A stretch of 64,000 bases of DNA from Azadirachta indica (GCA_022749755.1 CM040442.1:12188457-12252456), one strand, 5' to 3'; shown: positions 23,621 to 36,240, numbered from the stretch's first letter. Translations and numbers: made by a program. Notes: generated by a model not told the origin, from the sequence alone.

Positions 23621-24563
23621 TTCTTTCCACTTTTAAGGAATAATAAAGCATTAATTTTCTGGAAAGTTAAAGTGAGTAGAGGAAGATATGGTTAGTGGTT
23701 GTAATATTGCCTTGTTTTAAGCATTAATAGTCCACCTTTATCATGGCAGCATGTATAGTAACGAACGGTTGCACGTGTAGTAGGAAAAGGAGTTACGGGT
23801 CCTTAAGATTTGTTCAATTGAATTGATTATAGTTCTTGTAGCTTCAAAAGTATCTATTAATATTACAACTTACTTAAAAATGATGACTACATTCCTATTT
23901 AATGCAATTAGTTAAAAAAAATTAATTTTAAATTCTTTACTAAAAATGAATATAACGATAACGACAACTACTACTTTATAATATATTGATAGTTAAAATA
24001 TAAATTTATTTTACAATATATTAATAATTTAACATTAATTATGTATTAGAAAATAAATAAAATAAAACATAAATAAATATTAACGTATAAATAAAATATA
24101 TTTATAAATATTATATTATTACTTTCTAAAAGTAATAATATCATTTATTTTATTAATGTATTTAAATGAATATATTTTATTTCGTCACATTTTAAAGATT
24201 TAATATTTACTTTTGTTAAATAACTATTATTAATATGGATATAATTGTCACATTTTCATAAATTAAGATTTTAATAGATAATTTTAAAAACATTGAGACT
24301 AATTATCAATATAATAAACTCAAATTTTAAGGACTTGTAAGACATTTACCCTATATTTAGCTATTATTGGTGGGGATACATGTATAATGGAAGTGCATAT
24401 TCATGGTAATTATTTTATTTGGCTATATAAGAAGTGATGTAATTGATTCAATGCATTTAAGTAAAGTGTGCCTGTCCTTTACATGCTCCAACAACACTAT
24501 TAATTAATAAAGAAGCTTGTGTCAAATCCAAAATCTAAACAAAAGGGAAAAAAAAACTTTTGT
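23621..24563. other. AT-rich spacer downstream of TNL1
   Basis: No gene recognised. It holds the 3' flank of TNL1, very AT-rich at 23900-24340. Confidence 0.45.
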
Positions 24564-25178
24564 CTAAAGAAAATCTAACCAATCCCACCACGGGTTTTTG
24601 AAAAACTTTTGTCTTTTGGACGGTGATTCCTCTTGCTTATCATCAGAATTGAAACTTCTACCAGATACTCTACAATCCTCTGCGTACAACAAGCGAACTG
24701 CACACTTTGTCACCTGACTATAATCTTCACCAAAACACTTTGTTACTCCATAAATATCATCAATATAGAACTTGATGGTAGCCATTGTGTAGTTGTAAAA
24801 AGAACTACGACATCCACCATCGTCAGAGTACATATCAAAATCATATCCTAAAAACACATGATTTGAACCAAAAAAATAAGGTCCACAATAACTATCGGTA
24901 GATCCAAGCAAATATCCAGAAGCAAGATGCGATTGATTTGTGTCTTCAGATGATTTCAGTTCACATTCGCAGAAAATTCGAAATAAATAGCCAGTGTTAC
25001 AATAATACCCTCGAGTAACTACAACAGCACATAGAGCAAAGCTAACGAAGCTATCATCAAACCAACCTGTTCGAAGCTTTAGTGTTATGGAAGATCCCAA
25101 ACTCTTAAAGGTAAACCATCTTGGAATTTCATTTCCAGGAAAATTGATAGAAGCACTCGGTGGCGCATCATATGATTC
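24564..25178 (-). pseudogene. TNL1 exon 5, C-JID post-LRR domain (open)
   Basis: About 204 codons starting ESYDAPPSASINFPGNEIPRWF, the C-JID jelly-roll/Ig-like signature found after the LRR in TNLs. It ends in a basic stretch SPSKRQKFFKNP and WDWLDFL. The C-JID is known in this class to contact effectors together with the LRR. Confidence 0.85.
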
Positions 25179-25780
25179 CTATTCAACAAAAGGAAAAAGA
25201 AAATTCTTGCTTGAATATTACTATAATATACCAAACTGGTCCAAAAAAAAAGAAATAGTAGCCTTATAACTATTCTTCTCTTTCTTTCTTTTTAAAATGT
25301 GATAGATAGAAGGACTATGAGTACTATACTTAAAGGTAAAAGAGATAAAAATAAAAAATAAAAAGGAAAACAAATAATAATTTCTTAGAATTGAGCTAAT
25401 ACAATGGTATTACCATAAAATTAAAAAATAATATCTTCGATGGTCTAGTAGATTAGCAGATCGAAAAGTTTTTTAATTGAGAGAAAACATGTTGAGAGTA
25501 TATGGTGATCATAAATTATTGATATCGATTGCGAAATTAATATTTAGACAAATTTGTTGTCTTGCTTTTATTTTCATCATAATATTTATCATCATTTAGC
25601 CAAAAAAATTAAGTAATAATTTTTTATTTTTAGCAAAAACTACACCTATGAGCATAGACGTAGTAGCCTTTATCTCACATGATATTCAATACAAAAACCA
25701 ATTTTAACAAAACCTGTAGCTAGGGGAAAAAATTAAGTTTAAATAATTTCATATACAATTAGAGAGAGTAAAGGGAAAAC

Positions 25781-26710
25781 CTTGTCATTTTCTTTCCTCC
25801 ACTCAGTTGCCATAACCTGAATTTTTTGTAGAGCATCCTTGAGAATCTTTTTGAGGGCATTTTGATCCAATTTGAAGCAGTTGGTGAAGTCAAATTTCTG
25901 CGAATTCCTTGAAGTTGGTGTGAATAGAATTGATAAACTTCCTAGTGATTGCATTGATGTGCAATATTGTGCATGTATATAACTTATATCACATGGAAGC
26001 TCTGGTAACGATTGAAGCCTCTCGCAAGAACTTATATCAAGCGAAAGCAAGTTGGAAAGATGTGCAATGCTTTCTGGTATTCGTTCAAAATTGTTTCCAT
26101 CAAGAACTAAATTTTTCAGTGAAGACAATTGGCCCAAATTTTCTGGTAATACCGTGATGCCGCAATTAGAAAGTACCAGATTTGTCAAAACATGCAAGCC
26201 TAAGACATTATTAGGCAATTGAAGACTCATGTATGGCTGATCCACATCTCTTTTCAGAGACAATCTGCTAAGATTGCTCAAACATACAATTGAGGAAGGT
26301 ACTTTTCTTATTGCAGTTCTTTCAGCTTTCAGCTCCTTTAAAGCTTCTAAATCTCCAATTTTTTCAGGCAATTTATCAAGTTTTGAGCAACCAGATAGAT
26401 TAAAATGCTGAAGAAATTTTAACTTACATATGCTATTCGGGAGACTCTCAAGCCTTGAACAATTTTCGAGATTCAATCTAACTATTCTGGATAGATACTC
26501 AAAGGATGCGGGAAGACTGTTAAGGCTTTGGCATTCTCTTAGGTTTAGGATAACAAGCTTATTTAGATCTTGAATAGATGAAGCTTCAATCAAACTTGTG
26601 CAACCTTCTAAGTTCAAGCTCTCAACATTTGGAGCCAGTGAGAGGTCTGGAAATTTTATTAAGTGCTTGGAGTTACTCACATTTATATACTTCAACTTAC
26701 GAAGATGCTG
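25781..26710 (-). pseudogene. TNL1 exon 4, leucine-rich repeats (open)
   Basis: 310 codons beginning QHLRKLKYINVSNSKHLIKFPDL. It holds about eight leucine-rich repeats with the plant TNL spacing (LESLNLEGCTSL, LVILNLREC, LQHFNLSGCSKL, LTNLVLSNCGI, LKNLVLDGNNFERIP, LLSLDISSCERLQSLPELP), then the conserved FTNCFKLDQNA block. Donor follows ENDK. Confidence 0.85.
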
Positions 26711-26814
26711 CTAGGAAAAAAGCAAAAATGACCAATATAAAATAATTAGCATATTCGATATGTATTTGCAAATTACTATATCAAGATATTGTCAAATAAA
26801 TTACTAACACATAC

Positions 26815-27117
26815 CTCGACACCATTCCATAGTTGTTGAATATTGCTATAAGGCATTTCGAGGGAAATAAGATTCTTTGGATCACTATTTGGTGGTAACG
26901 ATTTCAATGGGTATCCATGCCAGTGAAAATATTTTAACCCAGAGAAAATAGATTCCAAACCTTGAAAATGATGTAGCTTAATTTTGTTCTGTCCATGAAC
27001 TGAGCTATAGAATTTGACAAGTCTCAATTTATACATCTTTGCCAAAGTAAAGGGATCTAGATATATCTCTTTGATTTTAGACATATCCAAAGCGATGCCC
27101 TCAATTGCCTTAGTCCC
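26815..27117 (-). pseudogene. TNL1 exon 3, linker to LRR (open)
   Basis: About 101 codons. It starts GTKAIEGIALDMSKI (typical of TNL exon 3) and contains FHWHGYPLKSLPP and LEMPYSNIQQLWNGVE, the LRR_3-type boundary motif, then donor GTATGTG. Confidence 0.85.
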
Positions 27118-27393
27118 CTAATAATCAATAACATATCATAAATTAGTATCAAATTTATAAAATTGACACATTACAATCAAATAGGCAAATTCTCAATTGT
27201 TAATGCACACAAATGTGAAAATAGTAAGCGATGCATTATACAAGATGTAATTGTATAAAATTTTTGTTACGTCAATTTCTATATATAGTTGGTACATGCA
27301 CAATGTTATTTAAAAAGAAATCTCTAAGAAAATGATAAATTAAATAATATAAATATAGAAAATACAAAAAGATAGTGTATACTTGGCACTCAC

Positions 27394-28488
27394 TGTATTT
27401 TTTGTCAAAACTTCATAAACATCCTTGTGATACAATAATCGACTACGTTCTCCAGGATCTTTAATGGACTCTTGCTGAACAATTTCTCTTCCCATTTCTT
27501 GAAGTAAATCATGCATTGTTATCTTTTTGTTTGATATAATCAACAAAGACTTATCAACAAGATCACTTATTCCTTTTTCCGCGAAGAAGCCACTAGCATC
27601 AAGAAATTTCATCACAAGATCTTTATCATCTCCCTTAAAAAAACATGCAATGTCTAAAAATATATTTTACTCATTATCATCCAACCCATCATAACTTATT
27701 TTTAGTACCTTTTGGATATTCATATGTGGGCTCTTTTTCAATTTGTTTATTGTACTTTGCCAATATTCTTCTTCCTTGTCAAACAGAGAGCAACCCAATA
27801 CTTTAAGAGCTAATGGAATACCTTGAACATATTTTACTATCTTATTTGATAATTCCAAGTAATCCATAACCGGATAGTTCTTTTTAAAGGCATATTGGCT
27901 AAAAAGCTTAAGAGAAGTTTCATGCAACAATGCCTTAACCTCATATATGTTATCTACACCATAATTTTTGAGCACTTGTTTATCTCTTGTTGTTATTATA
28001 ACTCGACTTCCTAGCATAAACTTGTCAAAACCTTCCATTAAAAATTTTATTTGTTCTGCACTGGTCACATCATCAAAAACAATTAAAACCTTCTTTCAAC
28101 TAAGTCTTTCTTTTTGAAAATTGAGTCCTCTGTTGGAAATGCCAATATTCATACTTTCATCCTCTAACAAATTGGAAAAAATTTCTTGTTGTGAGTTAAT
28201 CCACCTACTTTTTCTATTTCTTCTCGAACATTGTGAACAAAGAGAGATCCTTCAAAATGATGAGAGATTTTATTGAAAATAGCACTAGCAATTGTTGTCT
28301 TGCCTATGCCACCAATGCCCCAAATTCCTAAAGTGTAAACATGTTTGGACCCAACACTTAGTAATGATTCAACTTCCATAATGCTTGAATCTACTCCAAC
28401 CAACAGCTCTTTGTTATCATTGGGAGATATTTCATCAAGTTTCCTCAAAATATTATTGGCAATTTCTTCTACAAGTGTAGATTCAGGC
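27394..28488 (-). pseudogene. TNL1 exon 2, NB-ARC domain (frameshift and two stops)
   Basis: It begins PESTLVEEIANNILRKLDE after acceptor CTTAG. Visible NB-ARC motifs: P-loop GIWGIGGIGKTT, RNBS-B GSRVIITTRD, GLPL-type GIPLALKVLG, RNBS-D FLDIACFFKG and MHDL (ITMHDLLQEMGREIV). The three lesions listed for TNL1 are all here. Donor GTGAGT follows KNT. Confidence 0.88.
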
Positions 28489-29053
28489 CTAAGAAATATT
28501 TAAGAAAAAGAAATAATAAGTTTGAATAGATCTTCAGCAAATAGGAAAAAAGATATAAAGATGGCGAGAGAAAATGGATATTTTAATTCTAAATAGCTAA
28601 TTCATTGAAGAGTTAATTATGAAAACTTAATCAAAAGGAGTAATTAGAAACATTGCTTGATAGTTAATGAACTGAATTTAATATTATAGTTTGAGTATTG
28701 TTATTAATTACTAAATTTCAATCTTTTTTCTTTCTTCTTAAAATTTTGACTGTAAAGATTTGATTATCTCAAATGAAATCAAAACAAATATTCAAAAGAA
28801 AGGATATTTTTAGTGTTCTACCTATTCTTCTATTAGTTGATTCTATGCTGCATGTATAGTTTTATACTTCACATAGATGATCATATTATATTTGGTAATA
28901 AATACTGATTTTCCATAAGCTTTCAGTGTTTGAAGTAAATTTCATATGCATCAAATATTTTTGAATTCAAATATCTATATTTTAGAATTGAAACCACATA
29001 TTACATTTTCTCAATTAAGTTTCCTTCGATTTCTAAAGGAAAATTAACATTAC

Positions 29054-29541
29054 CTAATGACTTGTGAGTCGAAGCCAGAAATATTGGCAGCTTCCCTCAA
29101 AGCAATCCTCCATCTTTGCAGCTTCTCTAATCTTCCTTGAAATTGTCTTTCAAGCTTCAAAAATGAATCTCCGAAAATTATAGTTTGATTTCTTACATCT
29201 GATGGATCAATATGATAGAAAACAGGCATTACAATCTGTCCATGCTTATTCTTGCATTTAAAAATCTTTACAAGTTCATCCAAACACCATCTTGAAGAAG
29301 CATATTGCTTTGAGAAAATAATAATCGAAATCTTTGATCTTTCAATTACATCCAAAAGAGAGGGTGAAATTTCACCTCCTCTCTTAAGCCGGTTATCAAT
29401 GAAAGTTTCAATCTTTTTTCTACACAAAATTGCATAAAAATGGCTTGTGAAATTATTGCGGGTGTCTTTACCACTGTAGCTAAGAAAAACATCGTATTTC
29501 ATTTGAGGAATAATATTAGTGAAAGAAGAAGAAGAAGCCAT
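29054..29541 (-). pseudogene. TNL1 exon 1, TIR domain (open)
   Basis: 162 codons. TIR landmarks: YDVFLSYSGKDTR near residue 15, FIDNRLKRGGEISPSLL, SKISIIIFSKQYASSRWCLDEL with the glutamate that is catalytic in TIR NADases, and PVFYHIDPSDVR. It ends GFDSQVIR with donor GTAATG. This exon has no lesion and keeps the conserved residues, so a TIR-only product is conceivable if transcribed. Confidence 0.9.
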
Positions 29542-29830
29542 GATTTTCCAATTGATAAAAGATTGTTTATACTAGGAAATTATACTTTTTCGTCTCTCTT
29601 CTCAAATTTAAGCTGCTAAGAAACATAGTATTAAACATTTTTTTCATTGTTTTCATGGAAATAATATATTTTTTTTCAACTTCTTCCTATTTCTAGGAAG
29701 AATATGCCTCGGACGGTAGCTTCTTGGACTTTGTATTAACACGTTTTAGCAACTAGCTTTATTATATATTCCAAATTCCTAATCCTTTGACTTGATCCTA
29801 TGATTGTTACAATTTATTATAAATACAATT
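29542..29830 (-). promoter_or_regulatory. TNL1 upstream region, homologous to the TNL2 upstream region
   Basis: On the minus strand this region runs up to the TNL1 start codon. It matches 34860-35089 in inverted orientation, including CCAAATTCCTAATC and TTGACTTG blocks, so the duplication includes the proximal promoter. The segment TCAATTGGAAAATCATGG at the start codon is the undisturbed version of the site where the MULE inserted at TNL2. No individual promoter element can be assigned with confidence. Confidence 0.6.
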
Positions 29831-30338
29831 GCTTACGTAAAATTATTTATAAGATATAACAGTAAAGAACTTTAAAATAAACTAAAAGATTAAAATTAGA
29901 AGTTCACATTATATCGTGTTGTGCTATTTCATCTCGAAAATTTTAAGTTCATTTATATTTTATATTGTGTTTATGTTGTGCTGTTGTATTATTTTATCCT
30001 TCTAAATAATTCATTCACATTTTAAAGCTAAAAAATGTCAACATTAGGAAAATATATATTATAAATTAAATGTTTAAATGTTTTATATATGATTTTAAAA
30101 ATATTGATTATTTCAATTTTCTCATTATTGACGTGTTAGTGTGTATAATTATTTCATAGCCATGTTCTCATAAAAATAAGTAATATAAAAAAAGGTGATA
30201 ATAGAGGTCTAGTCTTTAATAAATTAATTTAGTGGGATTACATAAACAATTCATGGTTTAGTTGGTATAAATAAATAATTATAAATACCTGACTAAATCG
30301 CTTTTCGTGGAAATTTGGATATGATGGTGAACTTTTGG

Positions 30339-30378
<40 letters not shown>

Positions 30379-31244
30379 CCAAACATATTAAGACGTTAAG
30401 AAAGACTATTGCAATTGTCTTGGGTGGGGACAAAGCATGCCTACAAGTAATTGGGTTACCAAACTTGGGGAGATCACCAAAGAAATAATTTTGTGAATAA
30501 TTTAATTATTCACTGCTTATTTATATTTTTTTTATATCTTGGATGATACGATTATAACAATGTAGGATAGATTTACAAGTTTTAAAAATTTATATGTTAT
30601 TTTCAGTACTATATAATCAATGTTGACATGATTGTGATTTTAACAATTAAAAAATTATGAGGACGGAGTTAGAAATGAAAACTATGGGTTTTAAATTTCC
30701 AAATTAAAAAGTTGAAGAGGGCTAAATTCTAAAAGTAATTTATAAACTACGGGCTAAATTTAAATCTTTTAAAATTGAGGGTCAAAATATTATAAAAAAT
30801 TATAAATATTTTCTATACAAATTTAAAAATTCTATGAGGCTAGCCTTTTCTATTAGATTCTGCTTTAAGTCTACACTTGTCTTATTGTTTTTTTTATTGT
30901 AACTTTGAAAGTTATTTTATTAAATTATTAAAGTTAATTTCTATGAAAATAGTACATAGTCGTCGTGTAAAAAGATTTTAAAAGATTAAAAGGTATTTTA
31001 ATGTCATTAGTTACTACTCCACTACGACATGTAATATTATATTAAAAATCAAGATCTTAAATAATGAAATGTGTGATTGAGTAAAGAATGTTTAACATTG
31101 TCAAAATTTTTTGAAGGTGTTATTTAGTCTAGTAAACAATGATTGAAACTTGAAATCACCTGCAAATTTGGTCAAACTCCATGCATATTCTTTGCTTAGT
31201 GAAAAGATATATTCCTAGCAAAAGAGTACAAATTATGAGTAATC
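29831..31244. other. AT-rich spacer between the TNLs, with one microsatellite
   Basis: No gene recognised. It contains the (TC)17 run at 30341-30374. Confidence 0.45.
30341..30374. repeat. (TC)17 microsatellite
   Basis: An uninterrupted run of TC dinucleotides, 34 bp, between the two TNL copies. It is likely to vary in length between individuals. Confidence 0.95.
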
Positions 31245-31895
31245 TCACTTTGGTCCTTAATAATTTAAGAAATGTCATTTTAGTTATATCAAGTGACATA
31301 TTAATTATTTAAAAAAATGATATATTAGTTAAAAATTAATATTTTTAACATCAAACCATCAAAGAATTCAGAAGTAGTAATAATTATTCTTTCAAAAGGG
31401 AGAATTATGATTTGTCTCCCAAGGGTGAGTAATCATGATTTCCACCCCGCTAAAAGTGTGAGTCTTACATTATATCCTCATTCTATATATTTTATTCTAA
31501 TTTATTTTAACTAATTTTTTTAATAAATTATCATAGTATTTTAATTATTTATAAGATTAATTTATTTAATATTATTTTAAAAATTAAATTTTTAAAATTT
31601 TAAAACTTAAAATTTATATTATTGTAAATTTATTTTAGTTTATAAATTTAACATCTTCTAATTAGAAATTAATTTATAATTATTAGTGTAATATTTATTC
31701 TTATTTGTAGATTGAAAATAATCTTATTTATAATTATATTTAATATATTATTATTTTTTTTTTCGTTATTCTTATTACGTCTAAATATATATTTTTTGTA
31801 TATTTAATATCTATATTAATTTATTATAATTTAAAATTTATTTATATTTCATACTTATTGGTTATATACAATCAGTTATATTTATTAATGAAAAA
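31245..31895 (+). repeat. Left arm of the long-inverted-repeat element
   Basis: Inverted match to 34085-34819, with many small differences by eye. The similarity persists across more than 600 bp, with a few small insertions and deletions. Confidence 0.68.
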
Positions 31896-34084
31896 TAAGA
31901 TTTTTACTAACCTTTATTATTCAGAAACTCAACGTTTGTAACATATATTAATACTAATAGCAGAAATTAACAAGCAACACCGTCATAGCAAACCGCATTA
32001 TGTACCCATAAACCATCACAGAAATTAACAAAAAGATCACCTAATTAATAAAACAATTTAAATATTAATTATAAATTTTTATCTGTAACACTTGTAAATT
32101 AATTTTAGTTAAAAATTTCATATTTAACTATTTAATGTTAAAAAAATTATCAGTTTAATTTTATTTTTAAATACACTTTTATTTTATTAATTTATTTACT
32201 TACATTTAAATTTTAAATTATATCTAACGTTACTATTTTTTTGTCACCTCTCTTTATTTTTATGTATTTAAAACAATATCATAATAGGATTCAAAAAAAA
32301 ATGTTTTCGCTATGAGTTGACTATCAATATATAAAACCAAATTAATTTTTAAAATTATAAATGAATTTAAATATTAAATTATAAAATTTTTATCTGTAAT
32401 ACTGATAAATTGATTTTAGTTAACAAATTCATATTTAAGTTTTTAATGTTAGAAAATAATTATTAGTTTAATTTTTTTTCAAGTTATTACGGCAAATTAT
32501 TTCTTTAATTTCATAAAAATTATTATTAGTTTAATGTTACAAAATAAATATTTTTTCTCTCTAAGTTTTCTAAAATGATTTGAGTTTACAACTTCATATT
32601 TAATTTTTCAGTGTTACAAATGAGGTATTAGTTTAATTTTTCTTCAATTTGTTTAGTAATTGAATTTAAATAGAATAAAAGTTTTAGTTTTAATTTTATT
32701 ATTAGTTTAATGTTACAAAATTATATATTCATTATACTTAAATTTTTAAATTTTAAAGGTTTCTCATTCCTATTCAAATCTTTAAAAAAAAAAAAAGAGT
32801 TCAAGTCATCATACTGTCTTATTTTTTAAAATTAAAGTATATTACTAATACTAATGAACAATCAACAATAACCATTTTTCTAATAGTGCCTGAGGCCATG
32901 GCTCTTAGATTTTGCAGAGAATATGTGCATATTACTTCATCTTAAAAATACAGTGTTACATAAATGCCTTTTACATGAGATACTTTAGGGATTTGGAAAC
33001 CCTTGAAGCACCAATTTTTTTATTTGCAACTGATATGTGTTTGATCTGTATATTGAAGGTTGTTACAGCTAGCTTTGTTCTACCTATTTTTTGTCTTGTA
33101 AAGGTACGTGAATGCTAGGCTTAGGTCAGGAGTGCGGTTGTATCTTGGGCTTCATGTTACAGCCCAATAAATTTACTCACAATGCCACTCACCAAATTAA
33201 TGCCCATAATTAACTTTAACATTATTAAGCTTTTCTTTCACTTAACATTTTTCACTTTTAACCTAAATTTATTGATTATCTGTTTAAATATATTAATAAC
33301 TTCCTTTTATTTTTTGTTTGCCATAATATTTTCATATTGTTATCTTCTTTTTAAAAAATTAAGATAATTTTAAGATTAATTAAATACAAACTTCTAGGAA
33401 TAAAAGTTTTAAGCACTTATTTCATGTATCACATATGTTGCAGTCATCAAAATGTGATATTTATGATTGGGATAGTATTTCTAACCAACTTTATATTTTA
33501 TAATGTAAGTTTTGTAAGATGTGATAAAACTTTAAAAAGTAAAAAAAAAGAAAATCTATATAATATGTGTCACCTTTCATTCAAAATTAAAATAATTAAT
33601 TTTAAAATTTTAAGCGTAGGCATAACGTCCTAATTTTGAAAAGAAAAAATGCCCTCTTATTGTTTTAAAAACATCTCATTAAATTTTACTGTTACCTACT
33701 TAATGTTAAAGAGTAGCTTTGGGGGGCAAAATAGTAATTAAAAGCCAAACAAATTGAAATTCAAAAAAATCATTGACAAGTAAGTAGTGATAGTCGTTGG
33801 CATGTGTTAGAAATTAAAAATTAAAAATTAAAAAAGTAATAAAGAATAAAGTATGCGCCAAAATATAGAAAAAAATATTGACAAAGATTATATCAATAAT
33901 AAACCTTAATTTTTAATTATAAAATTAGTAATAGTCCATTAGATGATTAACTTGTAAATTCTTATTAAATTTATTCTACAATAAGAATTCAGGCATTTTG
34001 AATTGTTATGACGATTATATTCTTTTCTTATTTTTGATATGGTAGTCATTTTTTATTAAAAAATAAAAAATAACTATATCAATA

Positions 34085-34819
34085 ATGACTTTCCATATAA
34101 TAGAAAATTTCAATTATCAAATAAAATAACTAGTTATATAACCAATAAATATGAAATATAAAATAAATTATAGATTGTAAATTATTCATATAAAAATATG
34201 CTTTGTAGATAACAAGAATGATGAAAAAAATATTATATTAAATATAGTTATAAAAAAGATTATGTTAAATTTATAAATAAAATAAACATTACACTAATAA
34301 TTATATGATAAATTTACACGCTAAAATAAATACTACAATAATAATCATAAGTTAAGTTTTAAAATTATAAAATTTTAACTTTTCAATAAATATTATATAA
34401 AGTTATTTTATAAAATAATTAAATTACTATGGTAATTTATTAAAACAATTAATTAAATTTAAATAATTAGTTTCATTAAAGTATTTAAATAAATTTAAAT
34501 GAAATATAAAGAAGAGGGATAAAATGGAAAACTCACAAATTTGGAGGACTAGAATCATGATTCTCCCTATTGAAAGAAAAAATATTGCTTATGAATTCTC
34601 ATTCCTACATTTTCGTCGACTATCGAGGATTCGTTCGAGAATTTATTTTCTTTTCTCCATTTCTCCAACACTCTGACCATGAGGACCAAAGTGATAATTT
34701 TAATAAATGTTTGAGATACTTACTAACTGATACATCATTTGATTTGATAAAACTAAAGTGACATTCCTGAACTGTTAAGGATCAAAGTGAAATTGCCCCA
34801 TTATTAAGGACCAAAGTGA
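34085..34819 (-). repeat. Right arm of the long-inverted-repeat element
   Basis: Inverted match to 31245-31895. It is longer because the terminal block CACTTTGRTCCTTAA is present twice (34775-34790 and 34805-34819). Confidence 0.68.
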
Positions 34820-34859
34820 ATTTTCGTCATCATGTATTATTATTATTAAAGTTTATAAT

Positions 34860-35089
34860 TATAGAAATGGATTATAGCTCTGTAGCAAAGGATTCAAGTC
34901 AACGGATTAGGAATTTGGCATATAAAATTAAGCTAGTCCTAGACATCTTCCTGGAGATGGGAAGAACTTGAAAAATAATAATATCATTCCATGGAAACAA
35001 TAAAATAATTAACAGATTTGTTCTTGGTACTTAAATATGAGAAGGAGAGATAAAACAATATTATTGCTACTATTGACCATCTTTCATCA
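34860..35089 (+). promoter_or_regulatory. TNL2 upstream region, now separated from its gene by the MULE
   Basis: Inverted homologue of 29542-29830. It ends TTTCATCA and the 9-bp ATTGGAAAA that begins the MULE duplication. Before the insertion this sequence lay directly upstream of the TNL2 start codon; it is now 5.7 kb away. Confidence 0.65.
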
Positions 35090-35098
35090 ATTGGAAAA

Positions 35099-35225
35099 GG
35101 GAAAATTCTTGATACCGTCTTCATGTTTTAAGAAATACCTCAATACCTCCTTGAGTTTTCAAAATTATCCCGTTACGTTCAATTGCTACTTTCATTAATG
35201 GATAAAAACACTGTTCCAGAGTAAA
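35099..35225 (+). repeat. Left terminal inverted repeat of the MULE
   Basis: Begins GGGAAAATTCTTGATACC. It matches 40640-40766 in inverted order, with about ten or more differences by eye. Confidence 0.9.
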
Positions 35226-36240
35226 AGGGTAAATCAATTATAAAGAATTAAAAAAATAAAAAAAGTAAGATATGTTTTTGACACATGTTTGTCGTACATG
35301 AAAGCAATCCCAAAGGCAAAAAAGGAATTCTGTTTGAAGTCCAAGTATAATGGTCCCCTATTTGACTCTTGGCATCCCACACTTTCTTCACCATTGTTGT
35401 TTCACATTCACCCAATACAATAAACAAACCTTTCTTGAACGCTAACTAGAACACGTATCGTTTATAGATTTTAGTACGAAAAGCCAGTTTGACAAGTATA
35501 TTGTGGTATAATCACTTCGTGGACAAACGCTGAAATTGTAGGTGAAGTTTTTGGGTGAAACACGAAAGAACCCGAGGTTGAGTAAAATGTAAGTTTTTCT
35601 TCCTTGGACTGAAAGCTAATAAGTTATATGTTATTGTGGAGTGATTTTATGCTTCAAAGAATGTGGGTTTCAGTGACTATGTGTAATGTGGGTTTTTGCA
35701 TGTTCGTGGGTTTTTCTTTACACGTAGTAGGTAAACTATATTTGTAGGTAAATGAGTTGATATTGTTGTTAGTTATATATTATTTTTGGGAGATTATTCG
35801 AATGAAACTATGTCGGTTTCATATATTCATTGCTGATATGGCATATGATATGTTCATGGGTTTTTCGCGTTGGTTTTGTTCGTAGTTAAATATATAGTGT
35901 GTTGATGGTGTTCTTCTGTTTATTTCAATGGATTCATGTGGTTGTGGTTCTGTTGATACGCATTATTTGGTTTCTACTTGATGCTGACATGGATATTTTG
36001 CCCATTTTTTGTGCATGTAAAAGTTTTTTCCCTGTTAGCAGTTTATGAGTGGTAGTGATAGTAGCATTGTGATGGTTGATGTACATGGTTATGATGCATG
36101 TTGCATGATAATATATGCCTGCAGTTAGTTAATAGTTGATGTGCATAAATGAAGTAAATGTCAATGGTTCCTGTTCATGACCATGTTTTTAGTAGTTTAT
36201 CTGAAGGAAAAATAAATATGTATTGTTTCTTAATAGGGTC

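Larger units (their letters stand above)
24564..29541 (-). pseudogene. TNL1: TIR-NBS-LRR resistance-gene homologue, five exons, broken
   Basis: TNLs are intracellular plant immune receptors. Exons fit GT-AG junctions at 29541-29054, 28488-27394, 27117-26815, 26710-25781 and 25178-24564, matching the usual TIR / NB-ARC / linker / LRR / C-terminal layout. The ATG at 29541 starts MASSSSF just before the TIR core. Exon 2 carries three lesions: a 1-bp loss near 28190 after GGLTH, TGA at 28096-28098 in RLS*KKV, and TAA at 27667-27669 in GLDDNE*NIFLDIACFF. The copy TNL2 has Q at the last site. Other exons are open. It lies head to head with TNL2. A sequencing error could explain one lesion but hardly all three. 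The truncated product would be a TIR plus a partial P-loop domain, which might still be made. Confidence 0.85.
31245..34819. mobile_element. Element with very long inverted repeats (~650-730 bp arms)
   Basis: The left arm (about 31245-31895) is repeated in inverted order at about 34085-34819. Anchor blocks: CACTTTGGTCCTTAATAAT on both outer sides, AGGGAGAATTATGATT against AGGGAGAATCATGATT, AATAAATTATCATAGTA against AATAAATTACCATAGTA, and TTTCATACTTATTGGTTATA against TTTCATATTTATTGGTTATA. The right end has a second, inner copy of the terminal block (34775-34790). The 2.2-kb middle has no recognisable coding sequence; it includes two similar ~100-bp blocks at 32065-32160 and 32370-32470. No clear target duplication was found. 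It could be a non-autonomous Mutator-type or foldback element. Confidence 0.7.

Noticed and set aside
25930..26157. Plus-strand open frame over TNL1 exon 4
   Set aside because: It is the shadow of the LRR exon on the opposite strand and has no domain of its own.
32912..33633. Three short plus-strand frames in the middle of the long-arm element
   Set aside because: Hydrophobic, AT-driven composition, no domain and no sign of splicing or conservation.
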